Of a DNA stretch of 64,000 nucleotides, positions 34,641-43,372 are shown piece after piece (the first letter of the stretch is position 1; each line of letters opens with the position of its first letter). Made by a program: the position numbers and the translations under genes. The DNA is from Vibrio plantisponsor (GTDB lineage: Bacteria > Pseudomonadota > Gammaproteobacteria > Enterobacterales > Vibrionaceae), in contig NZ_JABEQC010000006.1 of the NCBI RefSeq assembly GCF_013041605.1, forward strand, positions 186,001-250,000. Reading direction: 5' to 3'. The notes under the pieces are model-generated. The model saw nothing but the letters and a program-made list of their open reading frames with translations. It was not told where the DNA came from and did no database searches.

Positions 34641-37220
34641 CTACTGCGCTAAGAAGTCTTGCGCAAAGCGCTGCAACACACCACCTGCGTTGTACACATT
34701 CACTTCATCGGCGGTATCTAGGCGACACGTGACTGCAACATCCAATTTTTCACCGTTGCTACGGGTAATCACTAATGCCAAATCCACACCCGGCTTTATC
34801 TCGCCCGCTACATCGTAGAGTTCAGTACCATCTAAGGCTAAAGTGTTGCGATTAACGCCATCTTTAAACTGCAGCGGTAATACGCCCATGCCGACTAAGT
34901 TAGTACGGTGAATACGCTCAAAGCCCTCTGCGACAATGGCTTCAACGCCCGCAAGACGAACGCCTTTTGCAGCCCAATCTCGTGAAGAACCTTGCCCATA
35001 GTCAGCTCCCGCCACAATAATCAGCGGTTGTTTACGCTCCATGTAGGTTTCTATCGCCTCCCACATGCGAGTTACTTTGCCTTCAGGTTCAATACGAGCC
35101 AGTGAGCCCTGTACCACTTCACCATTTTCCTTCACCATTTCATTAAACAGTTTCGGGTTTGCGAATGTTGCTCGCTGTGCAGTCAAATGGTCGCCACGGT
35201 GTGTCGCGTAAGAGTTAAAATCCTCTTCCGGCACTTTCATCTTTGTCAGGTATTCCCCTGCAGCGCTGGATGCCAGAATCGCATTTGAAGGAGACAAATG
35301 GTCAGTGGTGATGTTGTCACCGAGCACAGCTAAAGGACGCATACCTTTCAAAGTACGCTCACCCGCAAGTGCACCTTCCCAATAAGGCGGACGACGAATA
35401 TAAGTACTCATTGGGCGCCAGTCATACAGTGGACTGCTGCTCTTTTGTGCGTCATCCAGTTTAAACATCTGAATATAGACTTGGTTAAATTGTTCTGGCT
35501 TAACGTGTTGACTGACAACTTGGTCAATCTCTTCATCACTTGGCCAAACATCATTAAGGTAGATTGGCTTTCCGTTAACGTCATGACCTAAGGCGTCACG
35601 TTCAATATCAAAACGAATGGTGCCAGCTAAAGCATAAGCAACCACAAGCGGTGGAGAAGCTAGGAATGCTTGTTTTGCATAAGGATGGATACGACCATCG
35701 AAGTTACGGTTACCAGACAATACCGCGGTAGCGTATAAGTCACGGTCAATGATCTCTTGCTGAATAACTGGATCTAACGCGCCGCTCATACCATTACACG
35801 TGGTACATGCGTAGCCGACAATGCCAAAACCAAGCTGTTCTAATTCTGGTAATAATCCCGCTTCTTCTAGATAGAGTTTTGCCACTTTAGAGCCTGGTGC
35901 AAACGAAGTTTTCACCCAAGGTTTGCGAACCAACCCGAGTTGATTGGCTTTTTTCGCTAACAAACCGGCAGCTACCACGTTACGAGGGTTACTGGTGTTA
36001 GTGCAGGAAGTTATTGCAGCGATGATCACCGCGCCATCTGGCATCTCACCTTCTTTTTCTTGCCATTTTCCGGCAATACCGCGAGCGGCTAGTTGAGAAG
36101 TAGGTAGACGACGATGTGGGTTGGAAGGACCTGCTAGGTTGCGTTCTACAGTCGATAAGTCAAATTCAAGTACACGTTCATACTCAGCGTTTGTAAGACT
36201 ATCAGCCCATAAGCCGGTTTCTTTTGCGTATTGCTCTACCAAAGCAACCTGCTCAGCATCACGACCAGTCAGTTTTAGGTAATTGATGGTCTGCTCATCA
36301 ATGTAGAACATACCCGCACTCGCACCGTATTCTGGCGTCATGTTAGAGATAGTGGCACGGTCGCCGATGGTAAGATCTTTGGCGCCTTCACCATAGAACT
36401 CCAAATAGCAGGAGACCACTTTTTGATTACGCAGAAATTCGGTAATAGCCAGTACGATATCCGTAGCGGTAATCCCCGGATTACGCTTACCTATCAGTTT
36501 CACACCCACGATGTCAGGTAAGCGCATCATTGAAGGACGACCGAGCATCACGGTTTCAGCTTCTAAACCGCCAACACCGATTGCAATAACACCCAGTGAA
36601 TCCACGTGTGGTGTATGGCTGTCAGTACCTACGCAAGTATCAGGAAATGCGACACCATCTTTTAGTTGAATGACAGGCGACATTTTTTCGAGGTTAATCT
36701 GGTGCATGATGCCGTTACCCGCTGGGATAACACTGACATTCTCAAATGCGGTCTTACACCATTCGATAAAGTGGAATCTGTCTTCGTTACGACGCTCTTC
36801 AATCTCACGGTTTTTATCGAACGCATCAGAATCGAAGCCAGCGTGTTCAACAGCAAGAGAGTGGTCAACAATCAGCTGTGTTTCGACGACTGGGTTAACT
36901 TTGGCTGGGTCACCGCCTTGATCGGCAATTGCATCGCGCAGTCCTGCAAGGTCAACTAATGCTGTTTGTCCCAAGATATCGTGGCAAACAACACGCGCTG
37001 GATACCAAGGGAAATCCATATCGCGTTTACGTTCAATAATCTGTTTCAGAGAATCGACCAATGTTTCAGGGTCGCAGCGGCGTACTAAGTTTTCTGCAAG
37101 CACGCGCGAAGTATAAGGCAGCTTTTCGTAAGCATTGGGAGATATCTGATTAACGGCTTCACGAGTGTCAAAATAACTAATCTGGCTTCCCGGAAGCGTT
37201 TTTTTATAGGTATTGTTCAT
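34641..37220 (-). CDS. acnD: Fe/S-dependent 2-methylcitrate dehydratase AcnD
   Basis: Aconitase-family 4Fe-4S enzyme that dehydrates 2-methylcitrate. The 859 residues contain the three cluster cysteines, one in ITSCTNTSNP (about 408-417) and two in ACTTCNG (about 474-480), with QGSSRDWAAKG (about 760-770) in the swivelling domain. Length is near the family norm (about 860-870). Context between prpC and prpF separates it from acnA. The start ATG follows GGAAGAAG. Confidence 0.94.
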   Translation of the reverse strand: MNNTYKKTLPGSQISYFDTREAVNQISPNAYEKLPYTSRVLAENLVRRCDPETLVDSLKQIIERKRDMDFPWYPARVVCHDILGQTALVDLAGLRDAIADQGGDPAKVNPVVETQLIVDHSLAVEHAGFDSDAFDKNREIEERRNEDRFHFIEWCKTAFENVSVIPAGNGIMHQINLEKMSPVIQLKDGVAFPDTCVGTDSHTPHVDSLGVIAIGVGGLEAETVMLGRPSMMRLPDIVGVKLIGKRNPGITATDIVLAITEFLRNQKVVSCYLEFYGEGAKDLTIGDRATISNMTPEYGASAGMFYIDEQTINYLKLTGRDAEQVALVEQYAKETGLWADSLTNAEYERVLEFDLSTVERNLAGPSNPHRRLPTSQLAARGIAGKWQEKEGEMPDGAVIIAAITSCTNTSNPRNVVAAGLLAKKANQLGLVRKPWVKTSFAPGSKVAKLYLEEAGLLPELEQLGFGIVGYACTTCNGMSGALDPVIQQEIIDRDLYATAVLSGNRNFDGRIHPYAKQAFLASPPLVVAYALAGTIRFDIERDALGHDVNGKPIYLNDVWPSDEEIDQVVSQHVKPEQFNQVYIQMFKLDDAQKSSSPLYDWRPMSTYIRRPPYWEGALAGERTLKGMRPLAVLGDNITTDHLSPSNAILASSAAGEYLTKMKVPEEDFNSYATHRGDHLTAQRATFANPKLFNEMVKENGEVVQGSLARIEPEGKVTRMWEAIETYMERKQPLIIVAGADYGQGSSRDWAAKGVRLAGVEAIVAEGFERIHRTNLVGMGVLPLQFKDGVNRNTLALDGTELYDVAGEIKPGVDLALVITRSNGEKLDVAVTCRLDTADEVNVYNAGGVLQRFAQDFLAQ

Positions 37221-37282
37221 CGCTTCTTCCTTCTAACTCCGTCCTATCAAATTTTTAGGAGTGACTTTATGGTGCATGAAAC

Positions 37283-37313
37283 AAGGCGCTACTCCCTACA
37301 AGCACAGCGCCTT
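37283..37313 (-). other. Hairpin in the prpC-acnD gap
   Basis: AAGGCGCT (37283-37290) pairs with AGCGCCTT (37306-37313) in the 118 bp space between prpC and acnD. The T-rich tail is weak, so it could attenuate transcription or shape mRNA ends. Confidence 0.4.
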
Positions 37314-37338
37314 TCTATACTGTTAACTACGTATACGA

Positions 37339-38478
37339 TTAACTGCGTTTTTCGATTGGAACCCAATCTTGATGCTCAGGACCTGTGTAATCAGCGCTTG
37401 GACGAATAATTCGGTTGTTCGCGCGTTGTTCATACACGTGTGCTGCCCAACCTGTTAAACGACTCATCACAAAAATAGGTGTGAACAGCTTGGTTGGAAT
37501 ATCCATAAAGTGATAAGCCGACGCGTGGAAGAAGTCCGCGTTACAGAACAAGTCTTTTTCACGCTTCATCACCGCTTCAACACGTTCTGAAACTGCGTAA
37601 AGTTGTTTATCACCAACGAATTCAGAAAGCTCTTTTGACCAACGCTTAATCAGTGCGTTACGTGGGTCGCTCTCTCGATAGATGGCATGACCAAAGCCCA
37701 TAATTTTGTCTTTGTTCGCCAGCATGCGCAGAATGTTTTGTTCCGCTTCATCAGGTGTCTGCCAGTTCTCGATCATCTCCATTGCCGCTTCATTAGCACC
37801 ACCGTGAAGTGGTCCACGTAACGTGCCGATTGCAGCAGTCACACAGGAATGCAAATCAGATAAAGTAGAAGCGCAAACACGAGCAGCAAAGGTTGAAGCA
37901 TTAAATTCGTGTTCTGCGTAAACGATTAGAGAGGTATGCATTACCTGTTTGAACAAATCACTTGGCGCTTTATCAGTCAACATTTTTAAGAAATAACCGC
38001 CGATAGAATCTTCGCTGCGATCTTCTGTATCAATGCGTACGCCATCATGGCTGAATCTATACCAATAACAGATAATCGCTGGGAACAAAGCTAACATGCG
38101 TTCTGTAGCAGCCACTTGTTGTGAGAAATCTTGCTCAGTTTCTAGATTGCCCAACATTGAACATCCGGTACGCATTACATCCATTGGATGAGCGTCGGCT
38201 GGAATCAATTCAAGTACATCCTTAAGAGGTTTAGGCAGACCGCGCAAACCAATCAAGCGCGTTTTGTATTGGTCTAATTCAGCTTGGTTTGGTAGATGCC
38301 CAACTAATAGTAAGTGGGCAACCTCTTCAAACTGCGCATTGTTGGCTAGATCTGTGATGTCGTAACCACGATAAGTTAGACCTGTACCTGTTTTACCAAC
38401 CGTACATAAAGCGGTGCTTCCAGCACTTTGACCACGTAGGCCAGCTCCGCCTAGCTCTCCTTTAGGGGAATGAGGCAT
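37339..38478 (-). CDS. prpC: 2-Methylcitrate synthase
   Basis: Condenses propionyl-CoA with oxaloacetate. With the ATG at 38476-38478, which has AAGGAG eight bases before it, the protein has 379 residues. Citrate-synthase catalytic elements are visible: GPLHGGANEAAMEM (about 223-236), GFGHAIYRESDPR (about 258-270) with the second histidine, and the late aspartate in NADFFHASAYH (about 310-320). Its short length and position after prpB distinguish it from gltA. Typical PrpC proteins have PVY in the GFGH motif, whereas AIY is seen here. Confidence 0.94.
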   Translation of the reverse strand: MPHSPKGELGGAGLRGQSAGSTALCTVGKTGTGLTYRGYDITDLANNAQFEEVAHLLLVGHLPNQAELDQYKTRLIGLRGLPKPLKDVLELIPADAHPMDVMRTGCSMLGNLETEQDFSQQVAATERMLALFPAIICYWYRFSHDGVRIDTEDRSEDSIGGYFLKMLTDKAPSDLFKQVMHTSLIVYAEHEFNASTFAARVCASTLSDLHSCVTAAIGTLRGPLHGGANEAAMEMIENWQTPDEAEQNILRMLANKDKIMGFGHAIYRESDPRNALIKRWSKELSEFVGDKQLYAVSERVEAVMKREKDLFCNADFFHASAYHFMDIPTKLFTPIFVMSRLTGWAAHVYEQRANNRIIRPSADYTGPEHQDWVPIEKRS

Positions 38479-38713
38479 GTTGAACTCCTTTTGTCGCATT
38501 GCTTCGGGCTATAAAAGCCGACCTCATTGGGTCCACCTCTTGGGTGCTGTAGCTCAGCGGTTTCACGTTATTGGATTATTTTTGAAAACGCAGGCTTTAC
38601 GTTTTCTATGTTTCTTAGCTTATTTAAAAGCCTTGTCTAAACACTATTTCAGTTTTCTTGGGCTTCCCTACTCACTGCAAGACAATTAATAGGGATTTAA
38701 TTTTTAATTATGT

Positions 38714-39601
38714 CTACTTGCTAAACAGTTGATCTAATTTGTCTTCGTAACTGTGATAGTTCAGATATTCATACAGCTCTTTACGGGTCTGCATATTATC
38801 GAGCATGGCTTCCTGATTACCATTTTCTAAAATGTGGCTATACACCATCTCAGCAGCTTTGTTCATCGCACGGAATGCACTCAGTGGATAAAGCACCATA
38901 TCGACTTTCGATTTAGCCAACTCTTCGCAGTTGTACAAAGGCGTTTGGCCAAACTCAGTAATGTTGGCAAGAATTGGTACGTGTTTACCTGTTGCCGAAT
39001 GCAGAGCCGTTGAGAAACGTTCATATTGTTGAAGTTCCGTCATAGCTTCTGGGAAAATCATATCCGCACCAGCTTCAACACAGGCAATTGCTCTTTCAAT
39101 CGCACTATCCATACCTTCAACCGCAAGCGCATCGGTACGAGCCATGATGACAAATTCTGGGTTATGACGCGCATCAACCGCTGCTTTAACGCGATCTGCC
39201 ATCTCTTCCAAACTGACAATGGCTTTATTCGGACGGTGACCACAACGTTTTTGAGCCACTTGATCTTCCATATGAACCGCAGCAGCGCCCGCTTTTTCCA
39301 TCGCTTTTATCGTACGGCCAATATTGAATGCACCACCAAAACCAGTATCAATATCCACAAGAAGTGGTAAATCACAGGCGTTAGTAATGCGGTCAACATC
39401 GACCAGAACATCGTTCAAGGTTGTAATACCCAGATCCGGTAAACCATAAGAAGCATTAGCAATACCTCCGCCGGAAAGATAAATAGCTTGATGACCCAGT
39501 TTCTTCGCCATCATGGCGCAGTATGGGTTTATGGTGCCTACAATTTGCAACGGGTTATTGGTTTTAACTGCAAGTCGAAACTTTGCTCCTGGGCTTAACA
39601 T
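38714..39601 (-). CDS. prpB: 2-Methylisocitrate lyase
   Basis: Cleaves 2-methylisocitrate to pyruvate and succinate. The 295 residues form the isocitrate-lyase-like barrel with DIDTGFGG (about 58-65) for metal binding and the active-site loop cysteine in KRCGHRPNK (about 121-129). Start is [14 protein letters not shown] MLSPGAKF. It follows the gntR gene by ten bases and is separated from prpC by 235 bp, an unusually wide gap inside the operon in which I find no gene. Confidence 0.95.
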   Translation of the reverse strand: MLSPGAKFRLAVKTNNPLQIVGTINPYCAMMAKKLGHQAIYLSGGGIANASYGLPDLGITTLNDVLVDVDRITNACDLPLLVDIDTGFGGAFNIGRTIKAMEKAGAAAVHMEDQVAQKRCGHRPNKAIVSLEEMADRVKAAVDARHNPEFVIMARTDALAVEGMDSAIERAIACVEAGADMIFPEAMTELQQYERFSTALHSATGKHVPILANITEFGQTPLYNCEELAKSKVDMVLYPLSAFRAMNKAAEMVYSHILENGNQEAMLDNMQTRKELYEYLNYHSYEDKLDQLFSK

Positions 39602-39611
39602 TTGATTCTCC

Positions 39612-40316
39612 TTAATCTAGATCTTTAGCTTCGCTTAGAATCTGTTGTTCTATTAAACGTCGACTTCTTGATATATGGCGACGCATCAGCATTTCTGCCA
39701 GCTCTTCATCTCTGTTACGAATGGCTTGCAGGATAAATTTGTGTTCGTCCAACGCTTCTACCGGACGAGACTGTGCACGTGGTGACTGATATCGATACAT
39801 ACGCAGCAAGTGATACAGTTCATCACACAGCAATGAAATCAATTGACTGTTACGGCTTGCCTTTATGATGCGATAGTGAAAGTCAAAATCGCCTTGTTGA
39901 TGAAAGTAAGATGCACCATCTACTTGATCAATATGCGCAGAATGTGTCGACAATAGCGTTTCTAAGCCAGCAATTTCGATTTCAGTAATATTACGGGCAG
40001 CAAGGCGTGCCGCCATGCCCTCTAATGCTTCACGCACCGCATATAATTCGACCAGCTTTTCAGAAGAGAATTGAATGACGCGCGCACCAACGTGCGGAAT
40101 ACGCTCGATTAAGCCTAATCCTTCGATACGCATTAATGCTTCTCGTAAAGGACCACGGCTTACTTCAAAACGCTTAGCTAGCTCAGGCTCAGATATTTTG
40201 CTACCAGGAGCAATTTGCCCTTCTACAATCGCTTCAATCAAATACTCAGTCAGGTTTTCTGATTTGGTATTTTCTTTTTCACCAACAAGCGGTTTTCTCA
40301 ATTCACTGTTCATCAT
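39612..40316 (-). CDS. GntR-family (FadR/FCD subfamily) regulator of the prp operon
   Basis: 234 residues: an N-terminal winged helix (about 20-85; [22 protein letters not shown] is the recognition region) and a helical FCD ligand domain with its metal-binding residues (the D-x3-H pair in DFDFHYRII, and later histidines near DEHKFIL). It is the first gene of the operon, replacing the sigma54-type PrpR of enterobacteria, and upstream palindromes of the form TTGTCGACAA are likely its operator. The effector is presumably a methylcitrate-cycle intermediate, by inference. Confidence 0.88.
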   Translation of the reverse strand: MMNSELRKPLVGEKENTKSENLTEYLIEAIVEGQIAPGSKISEPELAKRFEVSRGPLREALMRIEGLGLIERIPHVGARVIQFSSEKLVELYAVREALEGMAARLAARNITEIEIAGLETLLSTHSAHIDQVDGASYFHQQGDFDFHYRIIKASRNSQLISLLCDELYHLLRMYRYQSPRAQSRPVEALDEHKFILQAIRNRDEELAEMLMRRHISRSRRLIEQQILSEAKDLD

Positions 40317-40386
40317 GTCTTCTTAATCGTACTTGCGAGTTCTTTTAGGAAGCTCACTAAGGAATGAACACACTATAGATGCACAG

Positions 40387-40419
40387 ATTGTCGACAATCA
40401 AGATAATTGTCGACAAATT
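40387..40419. promoter_or_regulatory. Tandem TTGTCGACAA operators of the prp GntR regulator
   Basis: ATTGTCGACAAT (40387-40398) and AATTGTCGACAAATT (40405-40419) are two palindromes 19 bp apart centre to centre, 71-103 bp before the gntR start. A third, weaker copy (ATGTCGACAG) is at 40549-40558. The form fits FCD-type GntR operators. Confidence 0.65.
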
Positions 40420-40775
40420 AGACTAAGGTATAAACCCTACATCGTTTCAATAATTCAATATATTTACTCTATCTACCTGTATTTAAATAATAATATTTAA
40501 ATTAGATTTAACATAGGCAAGTTAGGCAACGCGTTGGAAACAATCGACATGTCGACAGTTTAAGTAGAACTAGATTTTGTCCTTTAGGAAAATATGAGAG
40601 TGGACACAGAAGTCGTCGTGAAAGGAACTCGCTTTCAATCAACTATTTTTGAGTGCGTTAAAATTATTTTTAAAATATAACTATTTGTATTTATTGGTTA
40701 ATTAAATGAAAAGCCGTTTTACTTCAAAAAAAACAGCTTTTAAACTATTGATCTCGATCATATTTAGGAATAAAG

Positions 40776-40791
40776 TGTGAACACGGTCACA
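40776..40791 (+). promoter_or_regulatory. Perfect CRP-type site before the 65-residue gene
   Basis: TGTGA-ACACGG-TCACA matches the CRP core at all ten positions. It ends 77 bp before the ATG, a distance compatible with activation. Confidence 0.7.
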
Positions 40792-40867
40792 ATGAAGACA
40801 TCAAGTATGTTTCGCTTCATTGTCTAGTTCAAAAAAATAGAAATAGATACTAAGTCGAGGTTGCGTA

Positions 40868-41065
40868 ATGAACACTTTAAATATTGAAACCCAAGCATCA
40901 AACCGTCTAGCTACTAAATTTGCTAACTTCATTGCTTCATTTTTCACATCTGAAAACAAAAGCAAAGCGCCTAAAACAAGCTATAAAGGTGAATCGTTCT
41001 CATCTGTGATGACAACTGCACAACGCATTGGTTGTGACATGGCACACTTTAACTACATCTCTTAA
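40868..41065 (+). CDS. Small protein of unknown function, 65 residues
   Basis: Not a family I can name. The 65 residues begin MNTLNIETQASNRLATKF, have an amphipathic first half with NFIASFF and end in a Ser/Thr-rich, hydrophilic half and a short hydrophobic tail (AHFNYIS). Support for a real gene: a GAGG ribosome site, a perfect CRP-type site upstream, and no overlapping gene. The sequence is cationic in the middle (KSKAPKTSYKG). It has no signal peptide or full membrane helix. It could be a stress or starvation-related small protein; no function is claimed. Confidence 0.7.
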   Translation: MNTLNIETQASNRLATKFANFIASFFTSENKSKAPKTSYKGESFSSVMTTAQRIGCDMAHFNYIS

Positions 41066-41169
41066 GCGACTAATAAAGTATCTTTAACATCACTTAAATT
41101 GTAGGTAATAGTAATAAACGTGATGACAAGACCTATTGCGTGAAAGCAAAGGCCTTGTAAAGAACAAAA

Positions 41170-41946
41170 TCAAAGAAGAGTAAAATCGACACTAGGAAGG
41201 GATTCGAATCCGGGTTTGGCAAAATAGTACCCTTGCATTAAATCGATACCGGCATCTCTCAAGAAAATCATCTCTTCCTTGGTCTCGATACCCTCAGCAA
41301 GTGGCGTAATATTCAATTCTGCAAACATAGCTAAACAGTGTTTTATGATCACTTGTTTAACAGGGTCTTTATCTATGTTTCGGATTAACTCCATATCCAG
41401 TTTAGCGATGTCTGTTTGAAAACCCGCCAGAAGATTTAACCCTGAGTAACCCGAGCCAAAATCATCTATCGCCGTCCTAAACCCCAAGTTTTTGTAACAC
41501 TCAACAATGTGTTTTATGTGTTCATGATCTTTAACTTTCTCTACTTCCGTAAATTCAAACATAATGTTTTCGATTGGAAAGTTATACTCCTTCGCGGCTT
41601 CTAACGTGGTACGAATACAAAGTTCAGGTTGATACACAGCATTAGGCAGGAAGTTAATACTCAACACAGAATCAATATTAAGCTTTGATGCTAAAGCAAT
41701 TGCCTTAACTCGACAAAGTTGATCAAACCGATATCTGTTTTCATCATTCACCTTCTCAATGACAGAGAAGGCCGATTCATTTTGTGTTCCCCTAACTAGA
41801 GCTTCGTAACCAAATATCGTTTGGGTCGAGTATTGAATTAATGGCTGAAACGCCATCGTAAAATCAAAACCAAGATCTTTTCTCTCTAAACACTGTTTGC
41901 ATGACATCTTATCGTGATCCGCAAGTTTTACTGTTTTATCAACCAT
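41170..41946 (-). CDS. EAL-domain cyclic-di-GMP phosphodiesterase
   Basis: Stand-alone EAL domain of 258 residues, expected to linearise cyclic di-GMP. All catalytic elements are visible: EAL as EALVRG (about 48-53), the NF asparagine in INFLPNAV (about 98-105), FEFTEVE (about 129-135), IDDFGSGYSG (about 159-168) with both aspartates, the lysine in AKLDME (about 179-184), AEGIET (about 217-222) and QGYYFAKP (about 239-246). There is no GGDEF or sensor domain; a short cysteine pair precedes the EAL (CKQC, 16-19). Monocistronic, so the pathway it feeds is unknown. Confidence 0.92.
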   Translation of the reverse strand: MVDKTVKLADHDKMSCKQCLERKDLGFDFTMAFQPLIQYSTQTIFGYEALVRGTQNESAFSVIEKVNDENRYRFDQLCRVKAIALASKLNIDSVLSINFLPNAVYQPELCIRTTLEAAKEYNFPIENIMFEFTEVEKVKDHEHIKHIVECYKNLGFRTAIDDFGSGYSGLNLLAGFQTDIAKLDMELIRNIDKDPVKQVIIKHCLAMFAELNITPLAEGIETKEEMIFLRDAGIDLMQGYYFAKPGFESLPSVDFTLL

Positions 41947-42277
41947 ATCTTTTCGTTTTTAAAACGTTATTTATATTGAAGTTAGCTGTTAGACGAGTTT
42001 TAAGCAAAGCCTATTAGATGTTCACTCAACAAAGAGCACAATTTGTATTAACTACCTATTGAACAAGGATTACATACCAAGTAGCTGATATGGCATGTAT
42101 ATGTGGTCATTCGACCTCACTGATTTAAACCCTTTAGAGAGGGCTTGATGATTGGGCGCAAACAAGGAAGAGCTACGCAGGTTAACTCTCCCCTATAAAC
42201 AGCCAACATTAATAACGAATAAGCTGTTTAACTAACTTACTAATGTTGATTTAAGGCTTCGTTTGTCCAATCTGCTT
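41947..42277. other. Intergenic region between EAL and homocysteine methyltransferase genes
   Basis: 331 bp without a gene; both flanking genes read leftward. The only structure I see is the interleaved pair of inverted repeats at 42196-42248. Confidence 0.5.
42196..42248 (-). other. Interleaved inverted repeats, possible pseudoknot or terminator
   Basis: Arms TAAACAGC (42196-42203) and CAACATTA (42204-42211) abut each other; their complements GCTGTTTA (42223-42230) and TAATGTTG (42241-42248) follow in the same order. Both pairs are perfect over eight bases, which allows an H-type pseudoknot or two exclusive hairpins, 30 bases past the methyltransferase stop. Confidence 0.5.
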
Positions 42278-43207
42278 TTATGGGCGCAGATAATCGGAAA
42301 AATGTTTACTCAATTCGTTGATATGTTCCGGACCTATGCCACAGCAGCCGCCAATCAAACTCGCTCCTTGTTTGTGCCATTTGTCTGCAATTTCTGCGTA
42401 CACAGTTAGATTGAGATCATCACGGAGTTCATCTAAGCCATCATTTGCTGTTGCATCTTTTGTTGTTGGAGGAAATGCGTTGGCATAAACGCCAAGTTGA
42501 ATCCCTTCAGCATCAAGCGATTCCAACGTCGTTCTTGCAACAATCAAAGCGTCTTCCATAATTTCAGGTTGGCTACAATTGAACAAAATCGCGTTCACAT
42601 TCAATGCTGCCATCGCTTCAACCGCTTGCTTAACCGTCTCACCAGAACGAAGCTTTGGTACTTCCGTTTTCTCACTGTCATCTAGAGTAAAAGAAACCCA
42701 AAACGGTTTATTTCCAGTACCTAGCGCCCTTACCTGCTGATAAATAGTACTGGATTCTGCAATCAAACTCTGTGTTTCAGCTAGCCATATATCGATATGA
42801 GCATCAAGCCCTTTGATAAGTGGCGACGCAATCTTTTCTGCATTTTCAGGTTGATAGAGATCTGCACGATAAGAGCCAAACAGTGGAGGAATAGAACCCG
42901 CAACCAACGTCTGCTTACCTTCAGCAATCACCGCGTCTCTGGCTACCTTGCCTGCTCTGTCTGCTAGCACCTCAGCTTGAGAATCGAAGCACTCTTGTCC
43001 GATGTGGAAAGGCACAAGTGCATAACTGTTGGTAGTAATAACTTGTGCGCCATTTTGAATGAATGAGCGGTGAACTTCGCCGACAACTTCTGGCGCTTCC
43101 ATCATAGCCAACGCTGACCATTCTGGTTGACGAAACGGCGCACCACGACGCTTCAACTCTCTGCCCATACCGCCATCTAATATGGTAACCAACTGCTGAC
43201 CTGACAT
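42278..43207 (-). CDS. Homocysteine S-methyltransferase family protein
   Basis: Zinc-dependent methyltransferase that forms methionine from homocysteine, probably with S-methylmethionine or S-adenosylmethionine as donor (MmuM type). The 309 residues have the zinc cysteines C211 (FNCSQPE) and C288/C289 (GGCCGIG), and start with the family's LDGGMGREL (10-18). It lacks the B12-binding domains of MetH, so B12 dependence is not implied by the neighbouring cobalamin operon. There is a wide gap to cobT, and it appears monocistronic. Confidence 0.9.
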   Translation of the reverse strand: MSGQQLVTILDGGMGRELKRRGAPFRQPEWSALAMMEAPEVVGEVHRSFIQNGAQVITTNSYALVPFHIGQECFDSQAEVLADRAGKVARDAVIAEGKQTLVAGSIPPLFGSYRADLYQPENAEKIASPLIKGLDAHIDIWLAETQSLIAESSTIYQQVRALGTGNKPFWVSFTLDDSEKTEVPKLRSGETVKQAVEAMAALNVNAILFNCSQPEIMEDALIVARTTLESLDAEGIQLGVYANAFPPTTKDATANDGLDELRDDLNLTVYAEIADKWHKQGASLIGGCCGIGPEHINELSKHFSDYLRP

Positions 43208-43307
43208 ACAAACTCCCTTATATTCTTTTTAGATGTATAGACGTCTGCAGACTAAATTGATTTATCAATAACAGCAATACTTTTGTATAAGTGAAATAAA
43301 TAGCAAA

Positions 43308-43332
43308 GGCTAATAATCACCAATTATTAGCC
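43308..43332 (-). terminator. Probable terminator of the cobalamin operon
   Basis: Stem GGCTAATAA (43308-43316) with TTATTAGCC (43324-43332), about 40 bp after the cobT stop. Its tail on the minus strand is TTTGCTATTTATTT, moderately T-rich. Confidence 0.65.
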
Positions 43333-43372
43333 CCACAAACGTAGATCTTTGATTTGAAAATGTGGATAGATA

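Larger units (their letters stand above)
40317..40867. promoter_or_regulatory. Divergent promoter region between prp operon and 65-residue gene
   Basis: 551 bp without a gene. It contains three TGTCGACA sites (two at 40387-40419, one at 40550-40557) and a perfect CRP-type site at 40776-40791. The part between about 40420 and 40545 is AT-rich and shows no feature I can name. Confidence 0.6.

Noticed and set aside
38479..38713. Possible small gene or tRNA-like segment in the prpB-prpC gap (GTAGCTCAGCGG resembles a tRNA D-arm)
   Set aside because: No acceptor stem, anticodon arm or T-arm with TTCGA at the right distance could be found, and the open plus-strand frame has no ribosome site.
41100..41165. 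Hairpin-like sequence CAAGACC...GGCCTTG after the 65-residue gene
   Set aside because: The stem has an internal mismatch and a long loop, and the following bases lack a T-run, so it is too weak to list as a terminator.
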